64,000 nt of DNA from assembly GCF_000426765.1 (NCBI RefSeq), contig NZ_KE384566.1, forward strand, positions 529,830 through 593,829, given 5' to 3'. Positions 60,488 through 64,000 of this stretch are shown in pieces (position 1 is the stretch's first letter; each line of letters begins with the position of its first letter). This DNA is from Vibrio litoralis DSM 17657 (GTDB lineage Bacteria > Pseudomonadota > Gammaproteobacteria > Enterobacterales > Vibrionaceae). Below the pieces are notes generated by a model. That model was not told the origin of the DNA. It made no database searches and saw nothing but the letters and a program-made list of their open reading frames with translations. The translations under genes were made by a program, and so were the position numbers.

Positions 60488-63400
60488 ATGTACCAGAGCC
60501 CTTTCCGTAAATTCAAGCCAGCAAGTCAGCCTAACGATCAGAGCGAAAATGAACAGGGCTTTATTGGTGATTTCATTGATAATGTTCAACGTGGATTTTA
60601 TCAAGGCATAGCAGGTGATGCAGAAACGGTTAATCAGCTAACGGGTTACGGTTCTGGTGCGCGTGATCTGTTGCTTGAGCAGGCAGATAATCAAATCAAG
60701 CAGATGTCACTGGAGGGGCAAGAGGCACTATCGAAACAGATTTTTGAAGACGATGAGAATGGTAACCTTCGACTTGGTGAAGGTGCAACTAACTTGAGAA
60801 CGTGGACCAATTATATTGGTCAAGGCGTCGGTACGGTTGCGGCATTTCTTTCTACTGGCGTTGCTGGTGCTGGGGTCAAAGGTGCAGCCAAGATTGGTGT
60901 TAAGGCCGTAGGTAAAAAGTTCGGTAAAGACGCCGCAGAAGAAACAGCAGAAGCTCTACTCAAAAAAGAAGCGGCACAAAAAACCGCTGAACTTGGTTTT
61001 AAAGGAAAGGCCGCTGATGTTGTTACCAATGCCGCGATCAGTGTGGCCATGGGCAACGGTATGTCAGCCAACCAAGAGCGCGATCGGTATCAAAATATGT
61101 CTTGGTCTGAGCTTCAGAATTCACCAAAATTTTCAGAGCTTTACTACTCAATGCGTAACGATCCGCAATACAGAAACGTTTCGGATGAGCAAATTGGTAT
61201 TGAGGCAAGAAAGCAATTGGCGGAAGATGCGGCTAAGAGTGCGTTTTACAACCCTAAGCTTGTTGCTGCCAACTCAATTAGTGGCTTAACTGGTGCGCTG
61301 GGGGGGAGTAACTTCGGCCTGTTTGGTCGAGTTATTGGTCCTGCTTCAACGGCAAAAAGTGGCCTAGCAAAAGGCGCGTCGGTTGAAGGTGGTCAAGAGT
61401 TCCTACAGGGTGGAACTGAGCAGATTGTAAGTAATGAAAATTATAAGCGCCTTATTGATCCTAACTTTGATGTTATGGATGGCGTTGTATCTAGCGGTCT
61501 AAATGAAGCGGCAGTAGGGGCGGCCTTGGGTGGACCGTTTGGTGCGGTTGAGGGGTATTCTCGAGCAAGAAAAATCAAAGCAACGCCAGAGACATCTAAT
61601 GACGCTGGCGATCCAGAAAACCAAATCTGGAACGGTGAGACTATGCAGTGGGAAACCCCGCAGGAGCGAATGCAAAGCCAGGCCGATCAAACTCAGCCAG
61701 TACCTACACCACAACAGCGAGCGGTTGAGCAGCCGTTATCAGGAAATGCATCTGTAGATAGCGAGCTTCACGCTTTGGATGATGTTTCCATTAGTTCTAT
61801 CGAATCACCACCACCTGTCACAACTGATACAATTGCACAAGATAATACCGAGCAATCACCTGAATGGGTAAATGAGGCGGTCGGGCAATCTGTTACCACC
61901 GAATCATTATTGCAAGGTGCTGCGCAACGTCAGCAATCGAACCGTGAATATCTCAACGATGAAACCATTATTGGTGAGGCGGGTCTCGAAACTCCAGAAG
62001 TTAACGCTACTCAGCAAATAGAGCCATCTCCACTAGAGCAACGCCGTCAACAAAGCCGTGCGGCGCTACAGCAATCAGGAGTTCTGCCTCAAATTAACGC
62101 CGAGCAAGAAACCATTGACCTTGCTCGTGCGTATGATCCAAACCGCATGGCGGATATTGAATCTGAAATTAACCGGGATGATTTAAGTGAGCAAGAAATA
62201 CAAGCACTAGAAAGCGAAGTGGTTCAACTGGCTGATATTGCACGAGAGCTAGATATATCGCCACTTCAAACATCTATTATGCGCCGTCAAAACGAAAACA
62301 TGCGCAATATGGCGAACCGTGAAAAACCACACCAACGAGTTGAGCGTAAACAGTCTGAATATGATCTCGCTAACGCCAAGCCTACCCACAGCCCCGCCAG
62401 AATAAAGCAGCAAATTCGCCAACAAATAATTACCCGAATGACGCCGCAAGACGCATCGAATAATTCATTAGTTGATCGCATGGTAGATCTTGAGTATGAG
62501 CGTCAATTTCCAACCACTCAGAATGAAGTTGAGACTATTCATAAAAGTGCCGTGCCTGAGTTTGAGCCAATTAGAACAAATGGCCGTAATGTTATTGAGC
62601 AAAAAGCAATCGATAGTCGCAATGCTAAGTTGAGCCGTGAGGCTGAGATTGAACGTCAATTACGGGCAAGAAAAGAATCCGCATCGCCACAAATTTCAGA
62701 GCAAGAGCAAAGCCTTCGAGAGCAAGCAAGTGCGCAACGTGCCGAATTGGAGCAATCTCAAGCGCAGATAAATCCGAACTGGGTTGGTAAAGTAGATGGA
62801 CAAACAACCACTCGAACGTTTGCGCGAGATAAAGAAAACCAACAACGTCAAGCGCGTGAAGAAAAACTTCAGGGTATTCGAAATAGAATTGAAAGCCCGG
62901 CATCAAACTTTGGTGATCGCCCAAATAGCATGAAGCTGCGTGAGCAAGGCAAAATTCCAATGCGCGATTTAGCAAGCCGAGTTCAACCAAAAACCAAAGG
63001 CATGAACAAGAGCTTGAAAAAGCGAATTAATGAAGCAAAGGGTTTTGATACTGATCGCGTGCTTCGTGAGTTTCAGCAGCATGAAAAGCGGTTGCAGGCC
63101 TATGAAAAAGAAGCGGTCGCAGCAGCGGAACGCGAAGCGAATAACCCAGAAAACATCGCGAGACGAAAAACCGCTGAGGCGTTATTTGCTGATCACATGG
63201 AGTCGGAGCAGGCTAAAGAGTTTGCCGAGAATTCAATTACTCAAGCCGTTAAGCAAATTAATACAGAGCTGGACAAGGCAGGCAATAAACCATCAACAGT
63301 TTTAGAGTGGGATGGTGAAAATCTTTCAGCGGCAGAAGTAAAGCAGCGATTAAATAATAGCGCTCGTTCTTTAGCGGATAAGTTCATTGGAAAAACCGCT

Positions 63401-64000
63401 GCAATGAATGAGAGATTGCGTCAGAAGCGTGAAGCGAACAAGGCATCAAAACCTCAAGACAATAAAAATCAAAATCACGGGGAAGCAGGTAAGCCGGAAG
63501 ATAAATCGCCAGAGCAAGAAAAAGAGCCAAAGACAAATAAAAAACCTGAACCTAAATCAAACACTGGCGCTGAAGATCAGGAAAGTGAAAACCAAGAAGT
63601 AACGATGGAGAGCGGTAACGAGGCTGACAATGCTGAAGCAATAAAGCCTAATATTGAGTCTCATGGCGTATCGGTCACTTACAACCCAGTGTCTAAGCAA
63701 GATCAGGACGAGTACAACCGTAGTACGCATTTAGGAGAAGGGCGAAACTTCAATGCAGAGCTTAACCAGGAAGCGGAATCCGTTATTAATGAGCTTAATG
63801 ATGATAGCGCGTTAGATACCCCAGAGCGACAACAAAAAGCGAGCGAATTAATTAGCCAATATATTAATGATTATGCTGATTTCTATCGCTGGGAATCTCA
63901 ATATGCAAGTAAAAATCCATCATGGTTAGTAACTGGCCGAGCGGGGCACTCTCAAGCACAAGCAGATCGTGCAAATGCTGCTAACGAAAAGCACATGAAT
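60488..64000 (+). CDS. Giant polyvalent internal virion protein (partial, open at the window end)
   Basis: At least 1171 codons from ATG 60488 (AAGGA upstream) with no stop before the edge. The N-terminal part has glycine-zipper hydrophobic segments (YIGQGVGTVAAFLSTGVAGAG; LVAANSISGLTGALGGSNFG; SGLNEAAVGAALGGPFGAVEG) and the EGGQEFLQGGTEQIV motif seen at the start of phage polyvalent proteins. A Q/E/R-rich region (about 400-1060) follows, then a charged coil. The last visible part (HLGEGRNFNAELNQEA ... NPSWLVTGRAGHS) looks like the start of a further effector domain. Probably ejected into the cell with DNA. Confidence 0.75.
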   Translation, partial: MYQSPFRKFKPASQPNDQSENEQGFIGDFIDNVQRGFYQGIAGDAETVNQLTGYGSGARDLLLEQADNQIKQMSLEGQEALSKQIFEDDENGNLRLGEGATNLRTWTNYIGQGVGTVAAFLSTGVAGAGVKGAAKIGVKAVGKKFGKDAAEETAEALLKKEAAQKTAELGFKGKAADVVTNAAISVAMGNGMSANQERDRYQNMSWSELQNSPKFSELYYSMRNDPQYRNVSDEQIGIEARKQLAEDAAKSAFYNPKLVAANSISGLTGALGGSNFGLFGRVIGPASTAKSGLAKGASVEGGQEFLQGGTEQIVSNENYKRLIDPNFDVMDGVVSSGLNEAAVGAALGGPFGAVEGYSRARKIKATPETSNDAGDPENQIWNGETMQWETPQERMQSQADQTQPVPTPQQRAVEQPLSGNASVDSELHALDDVSISSIESPPPVTTDTIAQDNTEQSPEWVNEAVGQSVTTESLLQGAAQRQQSNREYLNDETIIGEAGLETPEVNATQQIEPSPLEQRRQQSRAALQQSGVLPQINAEQETIDLARAYDPNRMADIESEINRDDLSEQEIQALESEVVQLADIARELDISPLQTSIMRRQNENMRNMANREKPHQRVERKQSEYDLANAKPTHSPARIKQQIRQQIITRMTPQDASNNSLVDRMVDLEYERQFPTTQNEVETIHKSAVPEFEPIRTNGRNVIEQKAIDSRNAKLSREAEIERQLRARKESASPQISEQEQSLREQASAQRAELEQSQAQINPNWVGKVDGQTTTRTFARDKENQQRQAREEKLQGIRNRIESPASNFGDRPNSMKLREQGKIPMRDLASRVQPKTKGMNKSLKKRINEAKGFDTDRVLREFQQHEKRLQAYEKEAVAAAEREANNPENIARRKTAEALFADHMESEQAKEFAENSITQAVKQINTELDKAGNKPSTVLEWDGENLSAAEVKQRLNNSARSLADKFIGKTAAMNERLRQKREANKASKPQDNKNQNHGEAGKPEDKSPEQEKEPKTNKKPEPKSNTGAEDQESENQEVTMESGNEADNAEAIKPNIESHGVSVTYNPVSKQDQDEYNRSTHLGEGRNFNAELNQEAESVINELNDDSALDTPERQQKASELISQYINDYADFYRWESQYASKNPSWLVTGRAGHSQAQADRANAANEKHMN

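Larger units (their letters stand above)
24341..64000. mobile_element. Lambda-organised, podovirus-like prophage (left and central part; right end outside window)
   Basis: Gene order: int, xis, ssb, exonuclease, unknown early genes and rdgC (leftward); cI (leftward); then cro, cII-like, O/P, Q-like, lysis, terminase, portal, scaffold, capsid, connector, tail and internal proteins (rightward). All structural frames seen are intact except the Gp49-like gene (possible frameshift). No transposon is seen inside. Capsid and portal types and the absence of tail-tube and tape-measure genes point to a short-tailed virion. The right attachment site is not in the window. Confidence 0.95.

Noticed and set aside
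24385..64000. A tail-tube, sheath or tape-measure gene that would make this a siphovirus or myovirus
   Set aside because: None of the long late ORFs has the helical hydrophobic repeat pattern or chaperone context of a tape measure.
1..64000. CRISPR array or clustered direct repeats with spacers
   Set aside because: No regularly spaced 25-40 base repeats were found; the repeats seen are hairpin elements, a two-unit tandem duplication, iterons and terminators.

Overview
The window looks like a chromosome segment of a Vibrio-type gammaproteobacterium carrying the left and central part of a large prophage. The host assignment rests on gene content (GntR-type prpR with prpB-prpC-acnD-prpF, speA-speB, alaE, ygiQ), moderate AT-richness, an ERIC-like element and mosaic intergenic hairpin repeats. 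No rRNA or other species-level marker is present, so the genus is inferred.

Bases 1 to about 24,340 are chromosomal. In order they hold a UPF0149 protein, the alanine exporter AlaE, tRNA-Ser(GGA) followed by a remnant of an integrated element, a methyltransferase/HNH-nuclease pair, the 2-methylcitrate (propionate) locus with its own GntR regulator, an esterase, a membrane diguanylate cyclase, a large MscS-type channel, arginine decarboxylase and agmatinase (putrescine synthesis), a 2-oxoglutarate/iron oxygenase, a PLP-dependent deaminase/desulfhydrase, and the radical SAM protein YgiQ. Intergenic regions carry dispersed hairpin repeats, including a 170-bp-period tandem copy between prpB and prpC.

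Bases about 24,341 to 64,000 are one prophage, whose right end lies outside the window. It follows lambda's plan. The leftward arm holds integrase, excisionase, SSB, an exonuclease, about ten small unknown genes, and an RdgC-like protein fused to an FtsK gamma DNA-reading domain. A CI/Cro switch follows (33.4-34.8 kb). The rightward arm holds a CII-like regulator, an MT-A70 adenine methyltransferase, O/P-type replication genes with a five-unit 15-bp iteron array inside the O-like gene, Rha, DUF4406, DUF968, an endonuclease and a Q-like antiterminator. Next come holins, an M15 endolysin, terminase, portal, scaffold, an N4-gp56-type capsid protein, connector and tail proteins, a tail fibre with an M14 metallopeptidase domain, a run of internal-virion-like proteins, and a giant open-ended polyvalent protein. 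The absence of tail-tube, sheath and tape-measure genes suggests a short-tailed (podovirus-like) virion.

Regulation appears to be by antitermination. At least nine intrinsic terminators lie on the plus strand after the Q-like gene, and three belong to one near-identical element repeated at 42.05, 48.45 and 60.36 kb. The points most worth following up are the RdgC-FtsK gamma fusion, the iteron array, the M14 tail fibre, a GIL-x-x-LK motif recurring in neighbouring virion proteins, the giant last ORF, and a possible -1 frameshift in the Gp49-like gene.
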